A stretch of DNA of 64,000 nt, taken from NCBI RefSeq assembly GCF_002865645.1, contig NW_020194563.1, forward strand, positions 516,152 through 580,151, in the 5' to 3' direction. Made by a program: the position numbers and the translations under genes. The stretch comes from Hyaloscypha bicolor E. Taxonomy: Eukaryota; Ascomycota; Leotiomycetes; Helotiales; Hyaloscyphaceae. The first letter of the stretch is position 1, and each line of letters opens with the position of its first letter. Positions 44,871-58,900 of this stretch are shown one piece after another. The notes below the pieces were generated by a model. The model did no database searches and was not told where the DNA came from. It saw only the letters and a program-made list of their open reading frames with translations.

Positions 44871-46235
44871 TAAGAAACTATTAAAAAATCATATATTTAT
44901 TCTTAGAAAAATTATGTAAAAATTATTAAAAACTTTAATTTCTATACCTTATAAATATCTCACTCTCGTAATTATTCTCTATTATTCTTATTATTATTCT
45001 TATTAGGATTCTCTCGAGAAATAAGTAATAAATTAGCTTATAAAGCTATTAGCTATTAGTAAGAAATAAATAAGAAATAAGCTTATTTAATACTAAAGAA
45101 TATTAATTATATTATTAAGAATACTTTATACTTATACTAAGCTAGTAAGAATTACTTAATCTATTTCTTGAATTATTAGGGGAATTCATTAGCCTCAAAT
45201 AATAGCTTTAATATAAGAAGTATATATAGTTTAGTATAGAAAAAAAATAATAATAGCCTTTTTCTTTTAGGTAAAAAATAGGGAAAACGCTTATATATAT
45301 TAATAACTTAAAGAAGGTAGTTTAATTATATTATATATATTTGAGGAACCTTAAATAATATTAAAATAAGAAATAAAAGAAAGAATTTATAACTTATAGA
45401 ATTATATTTCTTGTTTTTAAAGTAGTAGTAATTATATACTAAGTAATTATTACTTTTAATATAAGTAAGGTCGGGAAACTTAATAATATTCTTAAAATAT
45501 TAAAGATAGTAAAAGTAAATTAAAAATATAAAAATATTAGCTAAATAGGTAATAATAGGCTAATAAGTATTAAGAGAAGTATTTATCTTAATAAATAAAG
45601 AAGTAAAAGAGGAAATTAGAAAGGGACTTAAATAAAGCTTAAATAAGGCTTAAAGGAGCTTAAAAAAGCTTAAAAAAGGCTTAAAAAAGAAAGGCAAGAA
45701 ATAAGAAGAAGCTAGGTACGGTATTATAATTAAGGAAAAGAAAAATTAGTTAGTAAGAAAAGAGAGGCCTTTTTATAATATCTTTTCCCTAAATAATAAT
45801 TGCAAATTCGAAACTAGCTTTATATTAGGAATATTTAGAAAATTCTAAAGAAGAAATTTATAAATAAACTAGAAGATCGGATTAACTTTTCTAAGCTCTT
45901 GAGCCTATAAAGTAATAATTTATTCGCAAATAGAGGCTAAGTTAGAATTTATAAACTAATTAAGAAATTAGATAAGCTTTATATCTAATAATATATACTA
46001 TATTTATATTATTTTTATAAGAGGAAATTACTAGAGGTAATTTGCGAACTAGCTAGGAAGAATTAGTAAACTATATTCTTAACTCTATTACCTGATATAG
46101 TAATAAAGTAATTATAAAAAGTTTTTAGAGAAAGCTAGTAGCCAGGAAAGTTTTAGGGAAATATTTATAAAGCTATTTATAGTTTTCCCAGGCCTCTTAG
46201 GAATAAGAACTTAGAAAAAAAATTAATATAATAGA

Positions 46236-46529
46236 TACACGTAATGGTATATAAATAGGTATTAAATATTATAAATCTAGTTTCCTATTTTGGATATAGC
46301 TTATAATTAGAATTATATAAATTGCATGGGATTTCCTAATTAAGTAAAGGGCTTCGCATGCCTAGCTAAGTACTAGGAAATATATAAGGAGACGCTCCTA
46401 GCTTTAAAAGAAATATTAATTAGTCTCTTATTAGAATTAATTCTTGAAATCCGTTATATTTATAAGTATTACTTCACAGCTTACTTACCTTAACTACTTA
46501 TATATTACCCTATTATTACGTGCCTTATA
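46236..46529 (+). repeat. 3' LTR of the nested chromovirus
   Basis: See the 5' LTR at 39548-39841. It is followed by the second ATAGG duplication. Confidence 0.85.
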
Positions 46530-46534
46530 ATAGG

Positions 46535-49500
46535 CTTAAATAAACCTATAATAAAAGTTATAGAAATTCAAAAATAATTATATTTTTCTTTTTATTATAG
46601 ATTAATACTAGTTTTAAATAATAGAAATTTTAGTAAGATTTACTTATATATTCTAATTCGAGATAATAAATCCTAAAAATATTATTTTAAAAACTTTAAA
46701 TTTGTATTTATAAATATTAATTTATAATCCGGTATTCTAGAGCTTTTATAAGACTATTCTAATATATTATTAATATTTTTTCTTATTCTTAAAAAAGATT
46801 AATATATTATTAATATAGGCTAAGTAAAAGTTATTTAAATAGTTTATTAGGATAATATTAATATATTATTAGAAAATTATTAAATTATTATAGAATCCGA
46901 ATAATAAAACTACTAGTTTAAAGAATTCATATCTTATTTTAAAAGCTACTTATATTATAGAAGCTAGTTCTATATAAATTTAGTTAAAAGTATATTAAAT
47001 ATCTAATTTAGTAAATACTAATAATTTAGCTAATTAGTTAAGAGTCTTAATAATAAGTAATAAAAAATAATAGTTCTTTTTTATTATAGTATTTAGCTAT
47101 TAATAATTAATATAAAATTATAGGCTATTATCTTTCTTTTTAATAAATAAGACTAGTAATAAGAAAAAGAATTTAAATAGCTTAATAAAATTCTTTTTTA
47201 GGTTCTTAATAAAATACTCTCTTATTTTTTCGAGTTTACTAGAGCTTATCTTATAGAAATAAGCTATTTTTATTAAGGAATCTAGTTTATTAAAATAAAG
47301 CTTATAATTAAAGAATTAAAACTAGAGAAGCTTATTTATTACTTTCTTAGAAAATACCCTAGCCATATTATATAGCTATATAAAAAGAAATATCTAGAGC
47401 TCTTAAAGTTCTTTAGAATTAAAAGATAATATATTACTAAGAATATTAGGTTTATTTATATCCAGGAAATATATTAGGTTATTTGTTTAAATATAGTACC
47501 TAGTAAACTATAATATTAGTTATCTAATTACTATAGGTAATAGTAAATATCTCTTTAGTTTATAACCCTATTTCTTAAGTATATAATTAATCTTATTAAT
47601 AGTAACTAATCTAACTAAGTTACCGAGATCTTTAGTATTTAATTAGAAAGTAGCTACTTTAATAAAATAGTAGAAATAGTCTAATAGCTTAACTATTTTA
47701 AGAATATTAAGATCTAGCTTTTCTTTTCTTATCTAGTATTTGGCTTTTCTTATAAGAAGATCTTATAAAGAAATAAGAAATATATTTTTTTATTTCTTAA
47801 GTCTAATTTTACTAGTTTCTTTTAGGATTCTAGTTAGAGTATTTTTAAAATAGTTATTTTTTTAATATTTTTTATTAAAATATTAGATTTTCTAAATAAA
47901 GTTTAGCTAATTTATTTTATAGTTCTCTAATTAATAAAGTTAATTCTATTAATAGTCTAGTAGGATATTATACTTTACTAGCTATTTCCTTTCCAGAATT
48001 ATATTATAAGAACTAAGGTTAGTAATAAATAGGTATTATTAAGTTTAGAAATACTAATTAATAGCTAGGTTTATAATAGCTAGATATTAAATAGCTTTAC
48101 TAGATTATTTATTAAAACCTTATAAAAGAATAGGGATTTTAAGTTTATATAAGAATATTTATAATACTTTTATTAAAAAGCAAATATATTTTTAGTTAAT
48201 TAGAATATATATATTTATTCTAGTATTTACTAAATACTAGAATATTATAGTTTTATCTTTCTAGTATATTTAGTAATTAATAAGGAACTAGTTCTTACTA
48301 ATTAGCTAAGTAAGATTTATAGATTTTTAATAAAGTTCTTATTCTAAAAGAGCTATTTTTATATTTAAAGCTAGACTTTTCCTAACTTATTAATATTATA
48401 TTTCTTATTAGATAATAAATAAGAATTAGTATCTTTATTATTTATTCTTAAATTATTAGCTTTCTCTAAATAATTCTCTTTAATAAATATAATTTTATTA
48501 AAGTTAGAATAAGTACTTTTTATATATCTAGGCTTTCTATAGCTATAATAATAAAGACCTTCTAACTAGTCTAGCCTCTTCTTAAATTCTTAATAAACTA
48601 TTTCTTTTAGCTATAAAAATACCAGCTACTAAGATTAATTCATTAGATATAGGGTTATTATAGCTTCTTGGATCCTAATAGGCTTTCTAGCCCTAGATAG
48701 TATTTAATAATAAGTAATTTCTACTAGTTATTTTTCCTGAAATTACTAATTTTTAATTAAGAGAAGCTTATTTTCTTATTTTATATACTACTTAGTAAGG
48801 TTCCTGGAAATATTAAACTTCTTATTATCTAAGCTCTTAAATAGCTCGAGATTTATTTTATTTATTAAGTTATTATATTAGTTATCTAGTAATTTTCCTA
48901 GTTTTATTATTAAATAAATAAACTTTACCTAAAATACCGGAAATAGCTTATTTCTTTATTTTAGATACTAGTATATTTCTTTTACTTTCTAGTATTTTAT
49001 TTCTTTACTTTTATTATAAGCTTACTAGAGAATCTTAAAGATTTATTTAATAGTTAAGATTTATCTAATTAATCCAGGTTCTAATTAATTATAAATAAAG
49101 TTATAGGTATTTCTAGTAACTAGTTATATTATATAAGTAATTTTTAGTAGTTTATTATTAAATTTAGAAAAGTTCTATATTAGTTTATTTCTTATATTAA
49201 ATATCTAATTATTAATCTAGTAATTATTCTTATTTATAAATAAAGTAAGATCCTTAATTCTAATAAGCTATAATTAATTATTATAGACTAAAAATAGGAG
49301 AAAGCCTTAATATTAGTTCCTAAATAGTTCTCTTAATAAGAATCTATAATATTTCTAAATATCTATTTACTTAGATTTCTATTTTATTACTTTTTCTTAT
49401 ACTAGTCTTTTTTTTATATAAAGTTAATTAGTAATTATTTCTAGCTTATTAACTTTCTTAGTAAATTAGTTAATATATAAGTAGAATTTCTAGTAATATT

Positions 49501-50284
49501 TCGCTTATTTATTAGCTATAAGGTAGTATTTATTAATAAGGTTATTTTATATAAATAATCTTTACTAGGCCTTATCTATTTTCGAAGTATTTATATTAAT
49601 TTTAAATTTCAAGTTAGCTAGTTATTTCTTAATATCTTTTTCTGAAATAGTATTATAATATTAAAGTCTGGCTCTTTTATTTTATTATACTAGAATTTCT
49701 TATCTAATATACTTATAATAATAGTACTTGGTTTCGGGCTATTTATAATAGCTTTAGAAGAAATATTAGTTATAGAAATAAATACTAAATAAGTTCTTCT
49801 TATTTAATATTAGTAAACTATAACTAATTATTATTTTATTTAGTTTTAAGTTAGTAAACTAAAACTAATTATTGTTTTTTTTTGTTTTAAATTAGTAAAC
49901 TATTACTAATTCTTCCTATATTAGGAAAGGGGGCCGGTTCTTTTACTTTTATTAGTATTAAGGAAATATTATCTACTTTAGTTAAGGGTTAGGCTCTAAA
50001 GTTAATCGGGTTATAAAGAATAATATCTTTTTTCTTTTATATTAGTAAAGAACTAATTACTAGAAAAGAAATATTATTTGCTTTAGTTAAGGATTAGGCT
50101 CTAAAATTAACTAGATTATAGAAAATATTATATTTCTAGTTAAATTTTTTAGTTTTTTATAATTTGAGAAAATTATTAAATATTAAAAGTAGTATTTTAT
50201 TTTTGCTTTCTAAAAACAAATATAAGTTCTTTACTAATAGTATTATATTACTTCTATAGGTCAAATTAAGTAAGCTTAGTATTA
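46535..50284 (-). pseudogene. outer gypsy element, gag and reverse transcriptase part (relic)
   Basis: Minus-strand motifs at about 47430-46900: FIKLFKFFFLLLVLFIKKKD, a tyrosine-rich region before LNTIIKKNYYFLLLIIKTLN, LAKLLVFTKLDI and YEFFKL. This is the fingers/palm start of a Ty3/gypsy reverse transcriptase (xPVLFVKKKDG..LNxxTxKNRYPLPLIxxTL..FTKLDI). Upstream on that strand (47500-50200) should be protease and gag, but only isolated words are readable. RIP has filled it with stops. Confidence 0.7.
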
Positions 50285-50489
50285 TATAATAGCGGGATTA
50301 ATATAATAATTAAAGGCTTAAAGTTTAAAGAATCTTATATATTAGAAAATACTAAGTTATAAAATAAAATAAGAAAAATACCTTAATCTTTAGTATTATT
50401 TCATTTAAGTAATTCTGGCTTAGCTTTATTTTATATTTATTTCTAATATCCTATCCTTAATAGATTATATTTTTATATTAGCTATTATA
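50285..50489 (-). repeat. LTR of the outer gypsy element (5' LTR)
   Basis: 205-bp direct copy of 35531-35735. Confidence 0.8.
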
Positions 50490-53400
50490 TTTCTTCTTAA
50501 ACTTAAAATTTAGAAATATATATTTTCTAGTAATTATAGATTATAATAAAGCTCAAAAACTTATAGAATAGCCTTAAATAATAAGTAAAATTTCTTTATA
50601 TTTTATTAGCTAACTAGGTAAATAATTTATTACTTTACTTTATATTATTTTTTATAATATCTTTATCTAGCTTAATAAGAAAAATAAAAAAGCTTTCTTT
50701 ATTTATATTTAATTTTATAGGCTTTTTAAGATAAGTAATATCTATTTCTATATACTAAAACATATCTTATAATAAGACAAATCTTAGGTATTTTAAGTTT
50801 AAATAATTTCAAATCTATAAATATATTAAATTTTCTATTTATTTTTATTTTAGTAATTTATATACCTCTTTTAAATATTTCTAACTTATTAATTCCGAGA
50901 CTTATTATTATTTTATTACTATTTTCTTAAATTTATAAAAGGCCTCTTTTTATATTATAATAAGATTCCTTAACTTATAATATTATTATTAAGCTTTTTC
51001 TATCTTTTAAATATATAAAATAATTAGATATAATATTTAGATCTTATTATAAAAATTAAAAGCTATTATTATAATTATAGCTACTAATATATATTATATT
51101 ATATAATATTACTATATAGGCTAATACTTCTTCTAATTAAATAATTAAGAATTATAATTAGTAATAGTATAATTATAGTAAATCTTAATAAAATTTTAAT
51201 AGAATTATAACTATTAAATATATAATTATAATATTTATAACTATATATATCTTATTAGAAAATTCTTATTTTTAATATTCTTTAATTAAATTAGAGAAAA
51301 AAGTAGCCTTATATAAAGCTAATAAAATTAGCTATTTCCTTTCTAGGGAATTATAATATAGTACCTAGAATAAATTTCTTTAGATTTTAGCTAATGCCTT
51401 TATAAAAATCCGCTTTTATTATAAAATTACTAATGAATTCGAAAATAATTTTATAAATAATAAAGTTTATAAAGATTAAAAAACTACTAAAAGAAGCCTA
51501 ATATTAGTATATAAGATAATAATACTATACTTTTATAAAAGAAAGTAATTACTAGGGTTTTATAAGCCAGATTTAGGAAGTAAAAGTTAGCTAACCTAGT
51601 AATAGTATATAATATTAAATTATTATATATAGCTAGCTAATTCTAGAAAATTCTAAAAATAAGAAGTAATTATTAAATTATAATACTATAAATTCTTAAG
51701 TTCCCCTAAGACTTTTTATAAAATAAAAGAAAAAGAAAAAGAAATATTATATTAAGACTTTTATATATTATTTATTAATAAGTATTACTTTTATATTATA
51801 AGCTTTAGCCTTAATTAAAGTTAAAGAATTAATATTTTTCCTAACTAATATCCCAAAATAATAACCTCGCCCTATATAGCTTTATAAGTAAGTCTATAAC
51901 CAGGAGGTAGCTAAAGAATATTAGTAGTACTTTCTACTAGCTAGTTTTTAGATATATATAAGATTAGAATCTATTTACTATTAGAAAAGAAAATAACTAA
52001 GTTAATCTAGTTTATATAGTTCTCGAGTACTAGTAATAACTACTATCCCGTAGCTATATTCTAGTACTAGATAGTCTTATTATAAGACCCAGATATAATT
52101 TACTTATTATTAAAGGAAAAAATAACTAAGCTAATTCTTTTTTTATAGCCCTCGAGTACTAGTAATAACTATTATCCCATAGCTATATCCTAGTACCGGA
52201 TAGTTCTATTACTAGACCTAGATATAATTTACTTATTATTAGGAAAGAAGGCTATTAAGATAACTTCTTTTTTATAGCCCTTAAGTACTAGTAATATTAT
52301 ATTCTAATATATTTCTATTCTAGGCTTTTTCTAAATCTAAAACAAGATATAATTCTGAAATATATTTCAAATAATGCTTTTCTTTAAAATAAAGATAAAT
52401 ACAAAAAAGTAGAGCTAGAAGAGTAACAAGTCTGCTATTAAGTAATAATTAAAGATAAAACATTTTATATTATAAAGAAATCCTAAAAGTTCGGTACTTA
52501 TTATAGGCTAATAATTATTAATATATATACGGGCACGAGACTAGTATATAATATATAATTATTATAGTAAGTAAGTTATTAATTATACTTATAGCTTATA
52601 ATATTCTCCTAGTAAGGCTTAAGACTTTAAGCTAGTAAAGAAAGAAGAAGTAAAGAAAAATATAGACCTCGTTTCTATTTATAATATATTATTTACTATA
52701 TTATAGGTAATATACCTAGTAAAGGCAAGAATAATTGAGATTAGGAAATATATTATAAGTAATAACTGCCTTATTAAGTTCTGCCCTCAATTTTCTAGGT
52801 TCTCAAATATTATAAATATTTTTCTAAAGTCTATTATTACTTATTATATACTAGATACATTTTAATACAAGTATTATATATATTTCTATAGTATTTACTC
52901 GAAAATTAACTATGCCTATTCCCTTATCTCTAAGCAAGAAATCACTAAATGACTTATAAAGTATCTTTACTAGAACTTTATTATTATTAGAAATATTAAG
53001 AACTACTCGGAAATTTTTAAGCTAATTACTAATATAGTATAGTTTTATCTTAAGAAAAGCTACTAAATACGGGGCTAAAAGCGAAATAGCAAGAAAAATA
53101 ATAGAGCTAAGAATCTATAATACTTGTAATTTTTTATTACTATTAAGAGATATAGGATTTTTATTATTAAATAAAACCTACTAGATAATAGGCAAGTAAA
53201 TCTAATTAAACTATAATATATTACTATTAATATTTTATAACTATAGTTTCAACTACTTAGTTAGCTCTTTCTTCCTATCTTTAATAAATAAATAAAGAGT
53301 TAATACGTAAATAAATAATAATAAAAAAATTATAGCTAAAGTAAGAAAATAATATAAGTTCTCAGGAATTAGCTAAAGATCTTCTATAATCTTGCTATTA

Positions 53401-55929
53401 TCCTTAATAATATGAAATCTCTCTCTTAAGTAAGTAAATATATTATCTTTAGTTTTATAAATAAAGTTTTTAAGAAGCAATAATTTGTAATATATATAAT
53501 ACTATTTTTAGATACTCTTAAAAATACTAAAAATAGAATAGATATATTTACTAATTAAAAACACATGTAAGTATATTATTCTGAGTCTATAAAGCTTTAG
53601 TAATAAATTATAAATCCTGCAGATATTCTTATTATTTTTATATTTATTAAAAGCATTAATAATAATAATCTTTATTTATATATCTGAGTATTACTTAGAG
53701 AAGTTTTAGAGAGGAGTTAGAATTAGGGCCTAGAACTATTATTTAAGAGCCTTTTCTTTTATCTTAGTCTTACCTAGCTTACTGAACTTATCTAAAGACT
53801 TGTAAATATAGTCCTTGAGAGAAAAAATGAAATTAACTAATTAAGTAATAATTATTAGAAAAAATCGATTTGAGGCAAACTAGCTAGATACGAACTCTTT
53901 TAAGGATAATACTATAACTATAATTTTTTTCATTAAATTAAAATTACAATATTTTAAAAATATACTATTATTAATAGTCTAGCTAATTTCTATAGTAAAA
54001 TATAATTAAAATAATTAATCTATATAGTATTTTATTATATTTCATAATAAAAATATAATAGGATAAGAAAAATTAATAAAATACACGTAATATGCCTCTT
54101 AGCCTACTAGCTATCTAATATACTTTATTTATACTTTTATTCCTATATTATTATTTCTAATACTATTAATCTATTATTATTAAACTTTTTATAATAAGTT
54201 ATTTCAAGATTAATATTATATATTATTAAGCCCATATTCTTTATTTAATTAAGTAATAGCTATTATATAAGACTATTATAAAGAAATTAAAGCATAACTT
54301 TAATATTAATATTTCCCTAAAAATACTATATAATAGGCTTTCTAAATAAAAAACGCTCTTTAAATATTTAATATTTAATTCTTTATTATAAATAAAAAAT
54401 CTTATTACCTAATTCTTTTATAATATTTATATAACTAATATTAATATACTTACTAATCTCCGGAACTTAGAATATAATATTCCTAATCTATAACTATTAT
54501 AATAAGCTCGCTAGGCTATAGGCCTTTAATATTAAATACTTAATTTATAAGTTAAGCTAGAAAAGAAATAACTTTACTATATTTTCAAGTAATATATAAT
54601 AAATAAAAGCCTATAAGGCAATACTAGAAGTTATAACTACTGGCTTCTATATACTTATCTTAACTTCCTAGAAAATAGCTAGAAGTTTTCTAGAAATAAA
54701 ATAGTTTCTATAATATAGGAAATTAGTCTAGAAAATATATAATATTACTTAAAAGAAATAAAAGTAGCTAGAAAAAAATATAATATTTATAAGCTAAACT
54801 TTATTTAATTTATTAATAGCTATTATAAAATAAATATAATATATACTTAACTTTAAAAATTATTATCTTAATAATTACTAATTTATTTACTTAGCTATAA
54901 TTTTATGAAATTAAGATATATACTAGTATTAATACTTACTTATAATTTATATCTTAGATTTATATTAGAATCTCAAATAATTATATTATAAGTAATAGTA
55001 TTTCCTAATTTAGTATAAATATATTCCCTTAAAAATACTAAAATTTACTTAGTTATAATTCCGGCTATATAATTCTATAGTATTATAGAGAACTAGTTAT
55101 TTAAAAAACCCTTAATTTAAATAATAAATCCCCTAAATCTCTATATTATATTCTTTTTTAGGCTAATTAATATTATATTAATATATACTTATTTATATTA
55201 CTTTCTAGATTATTATTCTAGTATAATATCTTAATTCAATAAATAAAATAAAGATTATTCCGCTCTATATTTAATTAAATAAAGGATATAAAATACTTAT
55301 AATTACTAATACCTATTATATTCTCTATAAAACAATATATTAAATAAGGAATATTAATCTATATTAATTCTTAGATCTCTATTAGTTCGGAACTAGTATA
55401 GCTAATTAATGAATTAAGGTATAATAGGAGCAAGTTATAAAAATAATTTATTTATACTAATCTTATATAAACTTATTTAATTAGCTAATATTATATAGGA
55501 TATACTAAATAAATAAAAGATATTTTTTAAGTAATTATACTTTTAAAGGTTTTATTTCCGCAAACTTCTCTTTAATTATATTATTATACTTTTTATTTAT
55601 TTATTTATTATATAAGAATAAACTAAGAAATTTATCCGGATTTAAAATATCTATTTAATTAGGAAATAGCCTAATTATTTATATATTATTCCTAGTTAAT
55701 TATTCTAGAACTATATATTTTTAGAATAAATAAAAATTAGGAACTATAGGATTTTTATTAATATTAATAAACTAAATGAGCTATATAAAAAATATACTAG
55801 CTATAATAAAAATATATATTTACTAGAAATTATACTTAAATAATATAAGTAAAAGCTTAAAAATACTAGCTTTATACTTCTAATTATAAAGTCTATATAT
55901 AACTTAAATATAAATCTGAATTACTTGAG
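50490..55929. repeat. RIP-degraded AT-rich repeat DNA
   Basis: No readable frame and no element ends recognised. It holds the 130-bp tandem repeat at 51967-52296. A slightly less AT-rich patch at 52400-53100 may come from a decayed coding region, but no family can be named. Confidence 0.6.
51967..52296. repeat. 130-bp tandem repeat, about 2.5 copies
   Basis: Units start near 51967, 52098 and 52227. Each contains CTCGAGTACTAGTAATAACTA, TATCCCGTAGCTATAT and GACCCAGATATAATTTAC. Units differ chiefly by transitions. Confidence 0.8.
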
Positions 55930-58900
55930 TATATATATTATAAAAAAGAAATTATAATAAGACAAAAACCTATATAAAGTATACTAGAGTACAAAATATA
56001 ACTTAATAATAAAATAATAAATTAAAAATATAAATAGTAAAGTATAAATAGTATATAGTATATAAAAGCTTAATTAATTAAATACTTATAAAGAATTATT
56101 CTCTAAATCTATAGAAAAACTAGCTTTTTTATATAATTTCCGCAAGTTATATATAAAAGGCCATGGCTTTTATTATATAACCTAAATCTCAAAACCGCTA
56201 AAATAATATAATTTTTAATAAGTATAGCCTGCTATATTATATCTAATTCCCTATTTATTTATATTTATTTCCTAAATACTAAAAATAATAAAAAAATCCT
56301 ACTTAAAGTCTAAAATAATAAAATATTTAGAATTCTTTTCTATTAGTTAATTTAATTTCTTTTTTATATATCTAAAATAAGACTTATTATCCTTAAATAA
56401 TCTTATTTCATATTTCTAAACTTACTTAAAAGTAATCCGAACTCGCTAAGCCATATTCTTATACTAAATCTAATATAATTCTCTATATTAATTAGTATTT
56501 GCCTTTAACTATTACTTAATTTCTGCCTTTATTATAGGATATTAAAGAGGCTTATTATAGTAAATTATATTATAAATTATACTAATATATTTTAAATAAA
56601 TAGCTCTTTTAAATTTCGTATTATTTATTATATTTTTAAATTAATCTTTAGTAAGTAAGGAAAGCTCTAGATAGGAGGCTTTAATAATCTTATAAGAAAC
56701 TCTATTTTCGTATATTTTATCCTTAATAATAACTAGACTTATTAAAATTATAATAAAAGGCCTATTAAATAATAAATTATTATTAAATTATCTTTTAACT
56801 TATATATTATCCGAGAATTAATACTTTCTCATAATTCCAGACTTATAAATTATCTAGCTAAAGGCATTTATTTATCTAGTTATATAAACTATATTTAGAG
56901 TTTTCTTTTCTATTATTTTTAGTAAATACTTACTTAATTCCTTAGCTATTTCTAGCTCAAATTTATTAGAAATAAAGAAATAATTAATGTCTTTAAAAAA
57001 TTTCTTATTAAAGATAATAACCTTTTTATAGTTTATAAGAAAAATATAGCTAATATTTTAATACTTTTCATTAAGGTAAAATTTACTATTTAAAGCTTTA
57101 GTAATAGCTAGATTTTTAGTATTACTTTTATACTAATTATAATTAATATTTCTAGAAATAAAGTATTAGGCTAGCTAAAAATAAGTAATTAGATAAATAA
57201 AATACTTATTTAATATCTTATAAAATCCGAGCTATATTAATAGATCTAGTATTAAAAATTAAGAGGCTAAGATAAAGTAACTATTATCTAGATTTCTATA
57301 TATTAATATATTATTTTTTCGGAAATAGAATTATAATATTTCTATTTCTACTATTAAGAGTTCTTAAATATTAAGCTTCTTAATTTACTTTAGGTAATTC
57401 TTCTTATAAATATAGCTATTTATATCTAGATTAGAAATACTAAACTTAGGAACAGGAATTATAGTATTAAATTAGAGTTATAAATTAGGGCAAAATTAAT
57501 TAGAAATATAATATTTATATTTATATTATTTAATTTCCTATATTTTAAAAAAGAAATCCCGTATTTTCTTATTTACTTAAGTAATAGAAATATATTTCTT
57601 ATTTTTAGTAACTTTATAAATCTTAGTAATTAGCTTTAAAATATCCTTAATATCTCATATATTAATAGAGAAAATATTAGTAAATTACTAAATATATCCT
57701 ATATAAAAAGCTTTAAGGAATTTATTATTAATTCCATAATATTCTCGCTTATAAATAGGTCCTAAAACGCCGCTATATACTTTTTTAAAAATATATTTAT
57801 CTTACTAAGCAAGTATTAATTTCTATTTAGCTAGTATTTTATAAGTATACTTAATATTATTATTAAGTTCTCCGGACTTAATAACCTTAGTTTTTTATTT
57901 CTTAGTTCTAGATATAATTAAGGAAATCTTTCTAGATAGTATTTTTCTTTTTAAAATAAAAGATTTCTCTTTACTTTTCTTTATTTTTACTAACCTTATA
58001 CTTAATCTAGTACTTAGATTTCTATTATTTATTAGAAGTTTTAGGCTTAGCTTACTTTTTATTCTTACTAGGTTTTTCTTATCTAGTTATATTAGTTCTA
58101 TTAGTCTTACTAGTTCTACTAGCTTTACTAGTAGCTTTCTTATTAGACTTTATTAAATTAGCTCTATTTTTTTTAACTAGATCTAGTTAAGTTAAAGCTA
58201 AAATTATAATAAGGGCCTATTTTCTAGGCTTATCTCAGAAAACAGGAAAAGGCTTATTACTATAAGCTTTCTTAATTAGGATTCCAGAAGTATTAAAAAT
58301 ATATTATCTAGCTTTAAAATTATTAGCTAATAATAGCTTAAACTCTAATTCTTTAGGTTCCAAAATAACTTCTATATATTTAAGTACCTTAGTAATATCT
58401 AATTTAGTAAATATACTAGTATTTCAATATTTCTTATTTTTAATATATTCTAAAATAGCTTTATTAATTAACTAAATAGCTTTATATACTAAAGCTTTTA
58501 TCTTAAAAAAAAAGTATAACTTCTTATAAATATTTTTACTAAGATTATTATAAATATTATTAATATATTAGCTAAAGGCTTTATTATATAATATAATTCC
58601 ATTCTAATTCTTAGTTTCTAGACTATTTATTATAGTCTTAATCTTATTAAGCTTCTCTTATTTATTTTTAGAAATATTTTTAATAATATTCTTAAATTCC
58701 TTATTATTAGCTTAATAATTCTTTAATTCCTCCTTAATTAATCCTAGTCTAGTTCCGTCTCTAATAAAGGTTTTTTACTTTAAGAGCTTATTATATATAT
58801 TACTTAGCTTATCTAGGACATTTGTATTAAATTCAGTAATTATAATTATTTTTTCTAGTATTAGTAAGTCTTTTATAATTACTTAAGCTTCTTTAATACT

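Larger units (their letters stand above)
39548..46529 (+). mobile_element. Ty3/gypsy chromovirus-type retrotransposon, complete but RIP-dead, 6982 bp
   Basis: LTRs of 294 bp at 39548-39841 and 46236-46529 are flanked by a 5-bp duplication ATAGG (39543-39547 and 46530-46534). The interior has, in order, gag zinc knuckle, protease, reverse transcriptase, RNase H, integrase and chromodomain-like pieces, all on the plus strand. This is the order of chromoviruses, the Ty3/gypsy lineage usual in fungi. It has inserted into the outer gypsy element in the opposite orientation. Confidence 0.9.
35531..50489 (-). mobile_element. Ty3/gypsy retrotransposon (minus), interrupted by a second gypsy element
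   Basis: Two direct 205-bp LTR copies lie at 35531-35735 and 50285-50489. Without the nested insertion the element is about 7.97 kb, a normal size for a Ty3/gypsy element. Minus-strand reverse transcriptase motifs are readable at about 47430-46900. All frames are full of TAG/TAA. The LTR ends read TATAAT..ATTATA, RIP-changed from TG..CA. No clean 5-bp target duplication was seen. Confidence 0.8.

Noticed and set aside
35526..50494. 5-bp target duplication around the outer gypsy element
   Set aside because: The flanks read CTTTT and TTTCT. The similarity is not convincing, and C-to-T changes here would not be in RIP context.
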